Assembly: GCA_008360955.1 (NCBI GenBank)
Contig: LUCM01002959.1
Coordinates: 267,215-331,214, forward strand
Source: Fasciolopsis buskii
Taxonomy: Eukaryota; Platyhelminthes; Trematoda; Plagiorchiida; Fasciolidae
Reading direction: 5' to 3'
DNA length: 64,000 nt
In this document: piece after piece, positions 11,700 through 23,959 of the stretch
Layout of the letters: every line of letters starts with the position of its first letter
Numbering within the stretch: position 1 is the first letter of the stretch
Translations under genes and position numbers: made by a program
Notes under the pieces: model-generated
What the model was told of the DNA's origin: nothing
Database searches by the model: none
The model's input: only the letters and a program-made list of their open reading frames with translations

Positions 11700-12060
11700 G
11701 TCGCCTCCATGTTGCATCGACAAAGGTATCACCGAACGCTGTTTAGGCATCATCCACTAGGTGGGACATCAGTCGTCTCAAAAGAACCGCTAGAATCAAG
11801 GCGGCGCCAGCGAATTATCCAAGACAACCTTCGTTCCCACTATTGGCAACATTCACGTGGTTGCCTGAGCCAAAAGCCTTGTTAAGTTCCAGGAAGCTGA
11901 CTTCGACGCGGCGGTCCTTGTCGATGTTTTTCCATCTGGCCTAGAAAAACAGAAGATTCGTAAAGCAGGCCTTTTCACTGCGAATCCGTGCTCCGGTGCT
12001 GAAATGACGCCGGTTTTCTAGTTGCTTTCGAGGGATTTACACAAGATGCAAGTTGGACTT
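11700..12060 (-). mobile_element. non-LTR reverse transcriptase fragment
   Basis: On the minus strand a broken frame reads ACFTNLLFF, a stop, then ARWKNIDKDRRVEVSFLELN followed by KAFGSGNH. This is the shape of the fingers and motif A region of CR1/Jockey-type RTs, where the consensus is close to VxYLDFxKAFDSVNH. The second Asp of KAFD is replaced by Gly. About 150 bases further along the strand, LMSHLVDD could be more of the same element, but this is weak. It sits immediately 3' of the Gypsy remnant in opposite orientation. Confidence 0.6.
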
Positions 12061-12099
12061 AGTGGTTTGTATTTTCAGGATGTGTCTATGTCAGCATCG

Positions 12100-15000
12100 T
12101 ATGTTCCCAGTACTGTCGCAGTTTTCCCTCCTTCAAACACTTTCCTCTGCCCAGGGGTATTTTTAGAGCTGTGTGATAAAGACAGCAAGCAAGTCCACTA
12201 GTGGCAGGAGGTTCTTTTGGCCCATCTCATTCTGACCGGCAGCTCTAGATGTAGTCAACTTGCATAACTGCCGCAGTCTTTTCCCTTTTTGCAAAGAATT
12301 CCGGAGTTTTCAGAATCTGGGGAGGTTTAAATTTCCAAGGTTAACATGGGCTTCATGCGACAAAGGGAAAGTACCCTTGAAAATTTCCAAAAGAAAAATT
12401 GCATTTTCTGTGTTCATCAGGGTCGTGTTCTCGCCGGCCTTAAAGGAAGAAAGATAGTCTCTCATTTGTAACCAAGATTGTGGATACACGTATTCGGTTT
12501 GCGGCTCGCCTTGGTATTCCTTGCTAAGTTAATCTGAATCAAGTACTTTTCGCCTTCAAATGGTTCGTCATGCACTGGCAGCATTTAATTTGGTACTGGA
12601 GGTCATTGAGGCACTGTACAGCCTTTTCATCCTTGTAGAAAACCGTCAACAGCGCACGTCCATCAAGCCGGGGCTAAGGCACCAAATACGGACAAGCAAA
12701 TGCTTATGATTCCCAGCAAGGAAAAGCAGCCACACGGTGCTTGCATGATTTTCAGTGACACATTAAACCTGGATACTGCATGAAAAATCGTTTGGAAACT
12801 CATTTTCGATCTCTTACTGTTGCAAGCTATCAAGTGACAGCCCCGTACAGCTCTGTGGTGGCGTTTTGTTTCCTGTACAACATTTCATTCACACATTGCC
12901 TACCCCCTTTTTTGAATTCGTATTGGCCGCCATTGACCGTTATCCTTCTCATGTTTCTTTGATACCTAGCTAGCATTGAGCCTAGTAGTGAAGAGCATAT
13001 CCAAACTAAATGCCTGCAATCCCGTTTTTTTCAGGCCACGCGGTAGCAGCCGATATGTTTTCTGCAGCCCCGCTAGAGGCAATCCCGTTCTCCTCATCAA
13101 TGTCCGAAAAGATGAAGCCATCTAAAGCTATAATTTCCTTATTCCAGGATAAAACTGCCTGCATCAGACTTAAGCCTTTCGAGTCCTACTGAAGCCTTGC
13201 ATTTGTGGCTCTGTGTGTGTGCACATAATGCGTACCGTCACTTAGCATTTGTCGGGTGCATTGTGAACGGCGTCTGCTGATTTGTGAGGTGCTGATACAA
13301 AAATGCGGCTTTTGCACCCACTTGCCCACCGTCCCCTCAACTTGTTTGTGTGTTGCGTGATTGTTGCTTCAGGTTTCTGCAACAGAGATGCTTTTTATCC
13401 CGCCTTCCTAGAAGCTAGTTGACCACATTTTGGTTGACCTATACCAGCCTTAATATACTATATCCACGGCTCATTTGCAAGCCTTCCTTGACCATTAGTA
13501 GTGCCCACTGTGCTTTCTTCTATGCTGTCTTTGAAAGCAATGCACAAGAGGCAGCTGTCGTTTTGTTCTGAGTGTGATATCTAAAACTGTCTGCTCCAGG
13601 CTGCAGGAGGTGCTGTTAGGGGAAGGCGGAATTCCGTTGCAGGCCAGCCAAAATCCAAACTCTCCCGGTCTACTCGGTTTTTTTTCTATTCAGCGTAGGG
13701 CTGGTTGCAACGTCTGCTTTTACCTCTTGTTAATTCAGGCTGGACGGCCACTGCCACTGATCTCGTTTGTCTCGCGGCGTGCTCGCACTATAGTCAGTTG
13801 TCACAAGAGGTTCAGGCCATGTTCCAAAAATTACGCTGTAGCGGCTCCTGTTTCCCCCTTTTCTTGACTTTTAAACTCGTTTACCTCCCGTTTATCACGG
13901 GTTCGTCCACTCTTGTTTTCAAGGTGGACTGTCCAATGGCTCGTCTTCCGTCGGCTTTACTGTTCACTGGGTTTCGATTGCTTGATCTATCCACGGCGGT
14001 GATTGTTTAGTGTCTGTGAATCAGGTTTTTCTAGATTTTCAGCCATTATCTGAGGCGTCATTCTCTTCCCTAGGCATGTCGGAGTGCTTGGCGTGACACT
14101 TGGGCTCCAGTTTGATTGTTCCATCACTGTGCCCCGTCGGGAAAGCGAGAAATCCAGCCGGAAGATACTCTGAAACTCTATTAGATTGGCCCTTGGCTGC
14201 CGTAAACGCAGACCTGGCCATAGGCCCCTCGGTGGCATTTGACTCTCAGTGTCTTTGGGGAATGGTCAGCCATAAGGAATCTGTCCGTCACATTTCGCTC
14301 ATATCCTTCTCTTCGTTATTTGCCTCCAATGACGGCTATCTCAAAGCATTTAGGCAGTATCAACATTCTGCCATTACCCGGTGGCCCTTCGCCTTATCCA
14401 TACGGTGGATCTCTGCATCTGTCTGCTTTTTTCCTACTTTAGGGCGGTGAGCTGTGCGTTGTAACGTGGTTCGATTTGGTTTCCCATGTCATTTTACGTT
14501 CCTTCTCTTTTTCACTTAGAATTGTTAGTTGCTTTTTCAAAGTTCTTGAGGTCTGAGGTTCCGGCCTCAGTCCTACGTTGCCTTTGAGCCTTTCGTTTAT
14601 GGGTCTAATCTCAGTGGCGGCAGCCTCACGTCGGTCCGGAGGTACAGGAGACTGCGCTTTTGGAAGTGCGCTGAAGTGGTGGTAAATCCACCTTACTGAC
14701 TTATTTCTCCGGTGTAGCTGGGAAAACCCTCTTCCTTCCGGGACAAGATTTCTGTCGCCGGAACAGGAAGAGATGATACTGGATTCCACTTTTCGCAAAT
14801 CGGGCACAGAAACCCGCACGACATATTCCCGAAGATTTGTTTCCGGTTAATTAACAATGGTAGACAATGGCATTTATTCGCATTGAACAACAAACGAAAA
14901 CGTAAAAATGTGGAAAAATGCCACAAAGTTTGGCTGAAATGCTTATTGCCATAGGGTCGAAAAAGAACAGGGAAGAAATTTAGGCAACAAAGGTTTGCTG

Positions 15001-16420
15001 ATCAGAAACAAGTTACAAACACTTAAAGCAATATGATGCTTTATTCCACTGATATATAGTATAGGGATTTTGCAAATTGTGCATGAAAACAATTTGTTTA
15101 GCCTGGTAACCTGCGGCTAATTTTTACGAAACATTTTGACCCGCGCCATCCAGGTGCTCATATTTCTTTTGATGGCATGCAGCTTAGTTGGGCATCCACC
15201 TATCTCAATTAGAATTCCTGAACATTGGCGAATCCATATTGAAAGGGCGTCGAATCACAACGATCTCAACATGCTGCTTTATATTCACTGGGCATCTTCA
15301 GAGATTTATCATGTCCCAACTTTCGCTGCTATTCCATAAATCAATTTCCCATCATACCGTCTTAAATACACTGATTCTCCTATCTGTTTGACTTATTCTT
15401 CTCGACAGGCATGCGCCTCGGAACTCCTAAGATGTATACGTTCAGTTTAGTTCAGCTCACGCATTGGCAAACGTTGCGCTGTGGAAAGTACGGATTCCTT
15501 ACTTTGTAGGCTGCTTTGTGGCCATTGAATAATATGGCCAAAAGTACAGCATAGTCCTGTTATTCTAATAGGAAAATGACGATGACTGTTCTTTCTTGAT
15601 GATTCTCGTTTATTATTACCAAAAACATGAATAACGGTTTCATTTTCGAATAGATAACCTGTTAGGTCCTCAATATGAGGCAGCCAAGAGATACGCCGCC
15701 AGGTTGGCCGGCGCTTGTCCGGAAGAGCCTCAAACGCTAACTTTGATGCAGTTCACTGTAAGGAGACTTGTAATTCGTGCAAAACCATTTCAATATTCAA
15801 CGGATAATAACCCCCGAGGGCTAAAGATTATTTGGGGCGGGCGGTAATCTTGGCTTCAGTTTTGCGGTGGTCCCGGATCTGATTCTCTCAGTTACTTCAG
15901 GTTCCCGGATTGTGCTGACGACGATTGAGTCCACTTCATGTTTAGAGTCCCGTGTATTAACTAGGAGTAAAAACGAAGAAAAGTAGGGCGGGTTTGAAAT
16001 TGGTCGACCTGCGACTATCTGAACTGGGGACTTCTTTTATCGGCACTTGGGGTTTGCTTCACAGGTAGTTGATTCTTTGCAGCTGCAGACCCTCTGACCG
16101 TGGGACTACCGTTCAAGACGTCCGAATTAGTGAAACATTTATCGGTGCAGCTTCCAAAGTCAGCCACTAAAATCTAACCTTGCCAGTAGTTGATAACCAG
16201 CAATGTGATTGTGGATAAAATGGACATCCCCGCGCTTTCCAGATATCACTTAAACTAACCTGGCTTTGAGTTTTGGTCGCTTCTTCACATCGTCACCTCA
16301 GTTGCTGGTCCATCAATGGCCGCAAGCTGCACTCGGTCTTCACTTAGGTCAAGTCCGACATTAAGCGAAACGGATGGTAATAGATCTGGAAATTTAAGGT
16401 GGGCTAGTGGATGCGGTTTC
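12100..16420. other. unassigned region
   Basis: No recognised domain. The longest frames are 101 residues (13705-14010 plus), 116 residues (14100-14450 plus) and 126 residues (14439-14819 minus). The last is Lys/Arg/Glu-rich with no known motif, and overlapping frames on the other strand are nearly as long, so coding strand cannot be decided. I saw no clear copy of this stretch elsewhere in the window. Confidence 0.4.
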
Positions 16421-16425
16421 GGATT

Positions 16426-16639
16426 ATCTGCCCTTGGTTTATGGATTTGTTTCCACTTGGGTTAATGAAACGTTGTGCGAGACGCCAATATTAGGCCTGT
16501 CCCTACGTTTTGGGTGCACTCCAGTCCCCTCTCAGACATTCTGCGTTTTGGCCTGATTTTTCTCCCTCCGTTCACAGAGTAGCCTGTCCGGGCAAAACTT
16601 CCGACGAAGCCTCAAGCTTTCTCTAATTTGTCTGCCTGT
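16426..16639 (-). repeat. arm A of a 214-base inverted repeat pair
   Basis: The reverse complement of this segment matches 18371-18584 base for base without indels, with about seven differences in 214 positions counted by eye. Four of these cluster in the first fifteen bases at the inner end. Similarity ends sharply at 16425/18585. The reading frames inside match nothing I know. Confidence 0.88.
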
Positions 16640-17399
16640 ACCACCATGTTGAGTACTGAAGGTACTGCACTTTGCTGGCGAGCACGGCTGCGTAAGAGAT
16701 TGCAGCCGTTCAGCACTGGTTTTGTGCAAGCTATCGAGCCAAGCCCTTGGAGCTGAAAAGCTGGCGTCATCTTTGGAGTAGCAGGGACTTGGTGAATAGA
16801 TGGGTGGTGGCCCTGCAAGGCCCATTGGGATTGCGTCACCATATGGCAGTTGCTCGTGAATGGCATAAGTCCACAGGGTTTCCAGCCGAAGCCGGAAACT
16901 ATTATTCTGCGGTATGTTAGCACCTGCGGTCTCGGATGTTACTAGGGTGATCTACGGACGAGTACCCAAGGTTGTATTCACCAGCTTAAACCGGTTTTAA
17001 ATAGACCCGGCTGCATTTGTTCTTAAGAATTTCATCCAGCATTGGCAGTATAGGCTTGACGACCGGTTAGGTGCAAGGGTTTCAGTCATCCTGCACCATG
17101 GATGTAAAAATTGGATGCTTTTTCACTCCTGCTGCTACAGACGTGTCATTAATCTCTTGCTTTCACATTCTGGGTCGGAGGCATGCGTAAACGAGCTCAA
17201 CTTACAGGGCCCTCAAGACGATACCGTAGAGGGTTCTGCGCTGACGGCGCTGCTACAAAAACAAGCGAGCAGGTCACCACTATTTTAACTTCCGTGAGGT
17301 CAGCAGGGCCAAAGACAATACTACTGAACTCTAAACGGTGAAGAGCTCTGTATGGTCCCAAATCTATGGCTTAACTCAACAAATCAAATAGGCAAGTGG

Positions 17400-17960
17400 G
17401 TTTAGAGCTGGCATCGGCCATCGAGGTTGGATCTAGTTTTGAAAGTGAGGTTTGCCTCAAGCCATGACAAACCAAGTGCCAGACTCGTCGAAAATTACAC
17501 TCACATCAGCATAGGAGATCTAAGAATTGTTCACTGGGCGTGGGCGGGGTCCAAGGGAGTCAAGGCGGAAGTGGAGGACGGGTGGACTGCTTTACGAACT
17601 TGGGTATTGCAGGTAACATTGAACCTGGTTCCATTACTTTCCCTAGGGAATGAGAGGTGTCCACTCTGGTGGAAGCTTGAGATAGAGAAGCTGGTTAAAT
17701 TTCGATGGCGGCTATGGGTTCATAACATTAATCAGAAGTCTCATGGCTCCCAGGGTCAATTATGTCAACATCAGGAAAAAGGTCTAAGTAATGCAAACTG
17801 CGCAAAATTTGAAATTGGAAACATTAGCTCGGGATGCGAAAACAAATCTCGAGAAATTTTACGCTTATATTAGGGCTAAGAAAACCTAACGATACTCTAG
17901 CTATTCCGGACGGAGATAGAGGCAAACATCTTTCACTGTTAAAGGTTGTATATCGCCGGA
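17400..17960 (+). mobile_element. CR1-like LINE fragment: endonuclease end and EN-RT linker
   Basis: The fragment starts with RPSRLDLVLKVRF near 17415, the LLDLVLT block near the end of CR1 endonucleases. It continues with CPLWWKLEIEKLVKFRWRLW near 17660-17715 (consensus PWWxxE...LVRxRRRLW), then VNYVNIRKKV, and ends with ARDAKTNLEKFYAYIRAKKT at 17826-17885, the conserved linker before the RT. Two frames are used and stops are present, so it is dead. A 148-codon open frame at 17427-17873 is formed partly by this element and should not be read as a host gene. RT sequence is not found downstream before the inverted repeat arm. Confidence 0.72.
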
Positions 17961-18370
17961 TAACCTGCACATTCCGAGGGTTCACTCAGTTGACCGGGAG
18001 GGTAAATAATTATATAGTTTGAGTGTGAACAAAAGGAAATTGTGCAAGATTCTAAAAATGCCAAAGATTCGAAGTATTTACCTCCGCCCCTCCCCTTCAA
18101 GTCCCACAAAGCTGCAGCGGTAGTCACAGCATGTGACCACATAATGCGGGATGCGGCAAACAAGGTGAGCAGAGTGGGTATATTTGCCAAAAGTCAACCG
18201 ACGGCGGCTAATTTCTCAAACACACAAAATCCGTTGTAGTGTAAAAAGTCATTCTTCAGGCAGTAAGACCCTTGTTTCCAACCCATCCAGAACATTGAAG
18301 CCACGAGTGAAGTTGGGCAAGAGGGCCCCGGGACATTATTTCCGATATTATTTTTGTCTAACGCGGTTGC

Positions 18371-18584
18371 ACAGGCAGTCCAATCGGAGAAAGCTTGAGA
18401 CTTCGTCGGAAGTTTTGCCCGGACAGGCTACTCTGTGAACGGAGGGAGAAAAATCAGGCCAAAACGCAGAATGTCTGAGAGGGGACTGGAGTGCACCCAA
18501 AACGTAGGGACAGGCCTAACATTGGCGTCTCGCACAACGTTTCATTAACCCGAGTGGAAACAAATCCATAAACCAAGGGCAGAT
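18371..18584 (+). repeat. arm B of the 214-base inverted repeat pair
   Basis: Partner of 16426-16639 in opposite orientation. The arms are separated by about 1.73 kb containing a CR1-like fragment and unassigned sequence. They could be two insertions of one short repeat, or the ends of a composite unit. Confidence 0.88.
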
Positions 18585-19635
18585 GGGGCCGGGAGCCGAC
18601 CGTGATGTGTGGCGGGAAGAAAACCAGTGCGTGTAAGATTTACGACCACCCCTCAAATACATTTGACATGAATGACCAGTGTCGTCCTTTTTTAATACGG
18701 AAGATGTTAGTATTTTGTTGCGGTAGGGGCTGGAGGTTTTGCTGTTGCGCAGCATTTCAGCGGTGTTAGCAGCAGTGTTTTCGCCAGTCGTAATGGTTCA
18801 TCTGAGATGAGGTACCGGGGGCGGTCATTGGCCTGGCTTGGTTCGTCTTAGGGTTACGCGGTCCGGTACTGGAGCATCAGATTTGGATAACAGCTTTACA
18901 ACAGGGATAGAAAACCAGCGCATAGGATTGAGTGGAGCTTTCTGTGAGAGTTTTCTTTGCGTCGGTGGCCACTGTCGAGTCTAGAGAAGAGCTGGAGAGA
19001 AAGGGCGGTCTGGAATACGTTCCAGCTGGTGTTAAGGAGAATAAACAGAAATGGAAACAGCTACAACAGTCAATTCCTTGCGAAGATTACAAGGTTCAGA
19101 AGACTCTACTGGAATACGCAGGAGGGAGTGTTTTGTTAACAGGACGTGTGCAGCGAACTTATCGTCTGCTTACTCCCTATATACTATATGGCTCAGATGC
19201 AGATTGCAATGGCCTGGTACAACGGCTAGCTCTAGGGCTAGGAAATAAAGTCACTGTTTGTTCTGTTTGTGGAACTTGTCTGGTCTACATAATATATGGA
19301 ATCAGTTTTAACTGATCCTGTGATCTACAGCCAATTTTTACTGCTTCTAATTGCAAGGAAAGAGCACAACTGAATGGGTTGCGGATGGCAGCCTAAGCTG
19401 GATGCTAGGGCAGGATTTGCCAGGAAAAGTCGTAGAGAGGAGGGAGCTGAGGAGCGTGGGAATATTAGAATCAGTACTTTGTGTTTGATCAGAACGATGG
19501 CAACTTGTACCACGGTAGTTTCGGTAAGCGTGCATTAATAATTTAAGAAAGAAGAACAACGATAGTTGTGCTAGACGTCAGGATACTTACCATGAGCGCC
19601 GTTGAGAGAGACATTTTGAAAAATAGGGGAGTAGG
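18585..19635 (+). other. unassigned region with a 127-residue open frame (18932-19315)
   Basis: The frame at 18932-19315 is one of the longest uninterrupted frames outside recognised elements. Its N-terminal half is charged (REELERKGG, KENKQKWKQLQQ) and its C-terminal part has CSVCGTC followed by a hydrophobic end. I recognise no family. There is no visible splice partner and no paralogue in the window, so it may be chance or a decayed repeat. Confidence 0.3.
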
Positions 19636-21269
19636 TAGTGAAGTATAACTGGACACTTCGATGCGCTGCTTACCCAGACCTTCCAACAAAGCAGACAGTT
19701 ACTCATCTAACGAACAGGGACGGTGTTGGGTTTCCCTTTCGCAGGGTCAGGCCTAGGCCGATGGTATGCATGTCCGTTATAGAAGGTGGTTCATTTCTTT
19801 TGCAGCCCGAATATGCTTTGGTTGCTGGGCTCAACCTGATGCAGCTGAGAATTGTTTCTGTTTTTCTAACAGAGGAATGGTTGAGCCCATATATGCATTT
19901 TCCATAGTTCCTCCTCCTGACCTTAATTTTCCGCGTTAAGCGTTTTTCGCAACTGCCGGGGTGGTCTGTTTTCCTTACCTTTGCAGTGCTGTAGCAAACC
20001 TGTCGCAGTCATTCGGGTTTTCACATGTGCGGAATAAAGGAAGCAAAATTATGGATAAGCGAGCACACGGAGGATGGTGGTCTATGCCGTAAAACACAAA
20101 CCTGTAGGTTTCGCTTCCTCATCGTCAACGCCTTGTCTTGCCTTCATTGACCAGTGCTACTGGAAGCCTACTGATGTGGACTTGTGCTGCGTAAGCAAAT
20201 CAGATCGCCTGTGTGAAGTAGACAGATGCTTTTTTATAAATGAAACTAGGCCAGGTACCAAAGGGAAAAGAATCTACCTGATTCCAGTTAGCAGGTTCCT
20301 GAGGATCAAAATGAGTAGGTAGGAAGAGTGAAGGAAACCTCGAGTATATTATCTGATTAAATGTCTACGAAGGGAGAAACTAGTAGCAAGGGAACTAATT
20401 TATTTGCGTTCGCAACTTGAGTAAGTGCGTGTTCCGAAAAGTTGAAGCTGCAAGAGTAGCTTAAACTCAAGTCACGAAGCTTGCTGCTAGTGGGGATCAT
20501 TCAGCTACCAATTTTAAGGCCCCCTCGGATAAAGTGCACTTGTGGCAGAGAGCGCAGCTTTTTTCGTCTGAGAACTTCATTATCCATTCGTTTGCCCAAG
20601 TGATGAGAAAAATTATGTCTCGGGCTAGTTCGGCGACAATAAAGCCTATAGTCTCAGGCCGAAAGGTGTGAATGATTTTGATGTCATCGTCGAATAGGAA
20701 GGGAACGCCGTTTTGGACAACGTTGAAGACATCATTTATGTATAAAAGAAACGGCAGTGGAGCCTATTACACTGTCTTGAATTACACCACTAATTAATGG
20801 TACGGGGTGAGAGGTGAAATCTTATGCTTTCACTACTTCATTTCTGGAAAAACGATGACGTAAAAAATTGACAGTACAAGTTCAGTGATTCCTTTGGATT
20901 TTATTTTTTTTATCAGCCTGCGATAAGATACTCCGTCGAAAGCTTTTGTCCCATCCTGGTGAATCACTATCATCGACTTTTCGGCGTTGGAAGCCGTTGC
21001 GATTGTATCTAAGCAATCGGTGAAACACGCAGCGAAGCATTTCTTTTGTAGGAAATCATGTTGACCAGCTTGTGGTCAGTAAGATTTGTTGTGAACTGCT
21101 GTTTACTCAAGCCCTTAATGATTCTAGAAGCAATCGGGGTATGGTTTATTGGTCTATATTTGGCTGGGTCAAGTAATGTGCCTTTCTTATGAATGGTTGG
21201 AGATGACACGCTACTATGGAAGGGTGGTATGAGTCTGCAGCTGACAGGCAGATGATTGCATCCAGGGAA

Positions 21270-21670
21270 ATTACTCTCAATGAATTTGCGGACGTGCGTT
21301 AATCCGGTCATAAAGATAAGGTCTAATATATTTCTGTTTCTAATCGGATACGTGTTGTGTCCATTCACGTCACTGAATGTTAGTAACAAAGCGGAACATG
21401 AAGTTAGTGGCAGTGATAGTTGACCAGCGAATGCCTGTAGTATTGAAGTCTCCCGCCACGATTTTGGGTTCTGGTAGAGTGGAAGCGTAGTTAATTGTGT
21501 CATTTAAGAGTGGAAGATTGTTCCCACACGAGCCTGTTGGGCGGTACACGCAGTCCATTATGAGGTTTCCTCTATCAATGCCTTCCCTGAGCCACAGGGC
21601 ATCCGGAACGCAATTTAACTGAAGGTCTCGGCATAATGATGCTGGTATTTGATTTCGGACACACAAAAAG
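21270..21670 (-). pseudogene. CR1-like APE-type endonuclease remnant
   Basis: This domain nicks target DNA to prime reverse transcription. The motif KIVAGDFNTTGIRWS (near 21435-21470) contains the GDFN signature of exonuclease III-like endonucleases. IMDCVYRPTGSCGNNLPLLN lies about 30 residues ahead of it, as in CR1. The later block IRNRNILDLIFMTGLTHV matches the LLDLVF region, but stops separate it from the GDFN part. The domain end then runs directly into RT sequence, showing an internal deletion. Confidence 0.75.
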
Positions 21671-22919
21671 CAGCCACCCCTACGCTGAGATGGGCGACAT
21701 TTTCCAAGTGATTGTTATCCAGGAATGACAACTGCATCGTCCGAAATGTCATCATTTAACTTGGTCCCGGTGATTAGCAAGAAGCCGTAATTTGAGGAGA
21801 GTGCTAGCAGACGAAGAGGTTGCGTTTCCCAGGATGGAGAACGGACATTTGGTCGAAGCAGCGACAGATAGGTAGGACCATTTCGACTTTCAGTTAATTT
21901 TTTCGACTATTTTTGCCTCAAAATTGTGACCTCCCTTATTTTGGGTGGGGGGTAAGAGGGGTGCCGGTCAAGGGCATAATGGCGACACATCGGTATATAG
22001 TAGACCAGGGTAAAGTAATCCGTCGACGTCAAATTCAGCCACAAGGGAAATTGCCTTCATGGTTAACAGTGGCAGTAATATTTTTGCTGAATGACTGTGA
22101 TGGGTTGGGAAGTAAAATGCAGTGGAGCAGAAATGTGTTCAACTTGGTCGTTTCAATGGGTATAACAGGAAGTTTTGGTGAGGCCTACTGGAATAATCTA
22201 CTGGTGGGAAGAAAGGTTTTTCCCAAAAACGTTGGTTGGTATGGGGGATACTGCTGTCACCAGGAGTGAAGCAGCCTATGGGAGGGTTGCTAAGTGTGGG
22301 GCCAGTGGTAATTTGTAGGGATGTGTGTATGGGCAAAATGAGTTGAGGAATGGCTGGTGAGCCAAGAGTTGCTGGAAGTTCGTGAGGGGTGGAGGCATGA
22401 CGGTCATAAGTTCTGGCTAAGAGAACCCGCTGGACGGAATAAATTGCTTCATTCTACTTCCCTTCCGACGCCTAGTGAAGGGAGACGACCGGTCCGCGTA
22501 GGCAGATACAATATCAGTATAGCAGTAGTCAACAGTCATGAAGGGGTCTTTGGTAACAAGACCTGAAGTGGTTCGCCAGAAGGCAGTGGCAGGAGGGCTA
22601 TTAAAATACCCTAACGGAGAGAATGTATGGCGGTAGGCTTCTGAGGATGAAACTTGAGATGGGCGGGTGTTAACTATGGGTTGGTAATTAGTGCTGTAAA
22701 AGGGAATAAGGATCACTGGAAAGAAGGTAGGCACGGACGTAATGGGTAATGCGTCGTTTGGATGATGGGTTCGGACTGGGATTGGGTTTACGAGTGTGGG
22801 TAGTGGTCTTATTCCCGGACAGCGAGCCCAAAGTTTGTGATGGAGACTTGGATGCACCTTGAGGGTCCTCATGTGAGCATTCGGGCAATGGCTCGGGGTT
22901 TTCCTTAAAGGGAGAAATG

Positions 22920-23624
22920 TTAAGTTGTTTTGTATAAGGGGGTAAGCTCTAGGGTATTACAAAGTCGGGTTTGGGTAGGAGAGGATGAAATGGTCAGATC
23001 CAGATCTATTGCTAGTGCTGCGCAGATCTGAGGCAGAGTTGTTTTACAATCTCTTATAGGACTTAATATTGGAAGAGTGGGAGGGTTTGTGGCTGTGGAA
23101 ATACAGGTGTCACTCCTCGAGAAACCTCCCTTTGCGGGGGGTGTTTTGTGGTTAAATATTTTATTCTTAGCAAATCCTGTGTTTAGCAACAATCTGACAA
23201 TTTTTGATAAACTGTTTAGCCGTAGACTCTTTGGAAAATTAGAAAGTAGGGGCAATCAGAAAGTTGCAGCTTTTTTCCTTCATCCAGCGCAGTTAAATTT
23301 TTGACGAGCCATATCACAGGCGTTTAGAATGAGTGATTTCACTATTTCTACAGGCAGGCGATTGGAAATATTAAACACAACAACGTTTTTACCTACTGCG
23401 GGGCGTTTTTGAACTTCGTCAGTGATTGATTCCAATAAGCGATACGCAGATATCAGGCATTGGGAAGTGGAAGGGCTTGGAGTTTCCATAACATTTATAT
23501 CTGGGGATAAACACGAGAGTGTCTTCAGTTGATTGAACTTTCTTCTGAATGTTTTTATCACCTGCTCAAAATCGATATTTTCTTGTGCGCCGTATGATCC
23601 AGGTCTACGAATGCTGCAGATCAT
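22920..23624 (-). pseudogene. CR1-like ORF1 remnant
   Basis: ORF1 proteins of CR1 elements bind RNA and act as chaperones in the ribonucleoprotein. A 114-residue frame ends with SITDEVQKRPAVGKNVVVFN and ISNRLPVEIVKSLILNACDM, resembling the start of the conserved nucleic-acid-binding part of flatworm CR1 ORF1. Past the stop at 23280 the same reading continues as LPLLSNFPKSLRLNSLSKIV and LLLNTGFAKNKIF, separated by two nonsense codons. Identification rests on the pattern plus its place upstream of the endonuclease. Confidence 0.55.
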
Positions 23625-23959
23625 GGGGTGCTCACATCTGGGTGTGACTCATTATCATCGGCTGGTTTCAAGTGCTTGTTGGCCCAATTTTTGCACGAAC
23701 CAGTAGACGACTGATGATAATGATGCGGAAAACTTCATTTGAAGGCATTTGCGCTTTGAAATGTTACAGCGCCTAAAATTATTCCAGGTCAGAGCTGCAA
23801 GTTTAACAATCTCCGCGATGTAGTCAGGCATAGAGCAAGTCAAATTTTGATATTCAAAAAATTTAGCGAATCTTTCTGATTAAAAAATAGCTTTACTTTT
23901 TCTAAAACGCTAGAATAACAAACTAGTGGATTAAACTAAACCAAGATATCAACTCACAC

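Larger units (their letters stand above)
19640..23650 (-). mobile_element. CR1-like LINE with ORF1, endonuclease, RT and 3' region (degenerate)
   Basis: Reading down the minus strand, the order is ORF1 remnant (about 23624-22920), proline-rich stretch (22872-22140), endonuclease (about 21670-21270), RT (about 21230-20640), then a 3' region (about 20560-19650). The 3' region is shared with 39690-40500. This is the standard two-ORF order of CR1 elements. The endonuclease carries IMDCVYRPTGSCGNN and IVAGDFNTTGIRWST. The RT carries LLDPAKYRPINHTPIASRI and, later, LPFLLYINDVF followed by FLFDDDIKI, where the catalytic FADD is changed to FDDD. Between the endonuclease end and the RT start most of the linker is missing, and several stops are present, so it cannot move by itself. 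Confidence 0.8.

Noticed and set aside
14100..14819. Overlapping 116- and 126-residue frames on opposite strands as genes
   Set aside because: No homology recognised, no splice structure, and both strands are equally open.
17427..17873. 148-residue plus-strand frame as a host gene
   Set aside because: It mixes two frames of a CR1 endonuclease-linker fragment, with the true LINE reading broken by stops.
16426..18584. A DNA transposon with 214-base terminal inverted repeats
   Set aside because: No transposase-like frame lies between the arms; the interior is partly a CR1 fragment and no target-site duplication was evident.
21913..22269. 118-residue plus-strand frame
   Set aside because: It is the complement of the Pro-rich region of the minus-strand CR1 copy.
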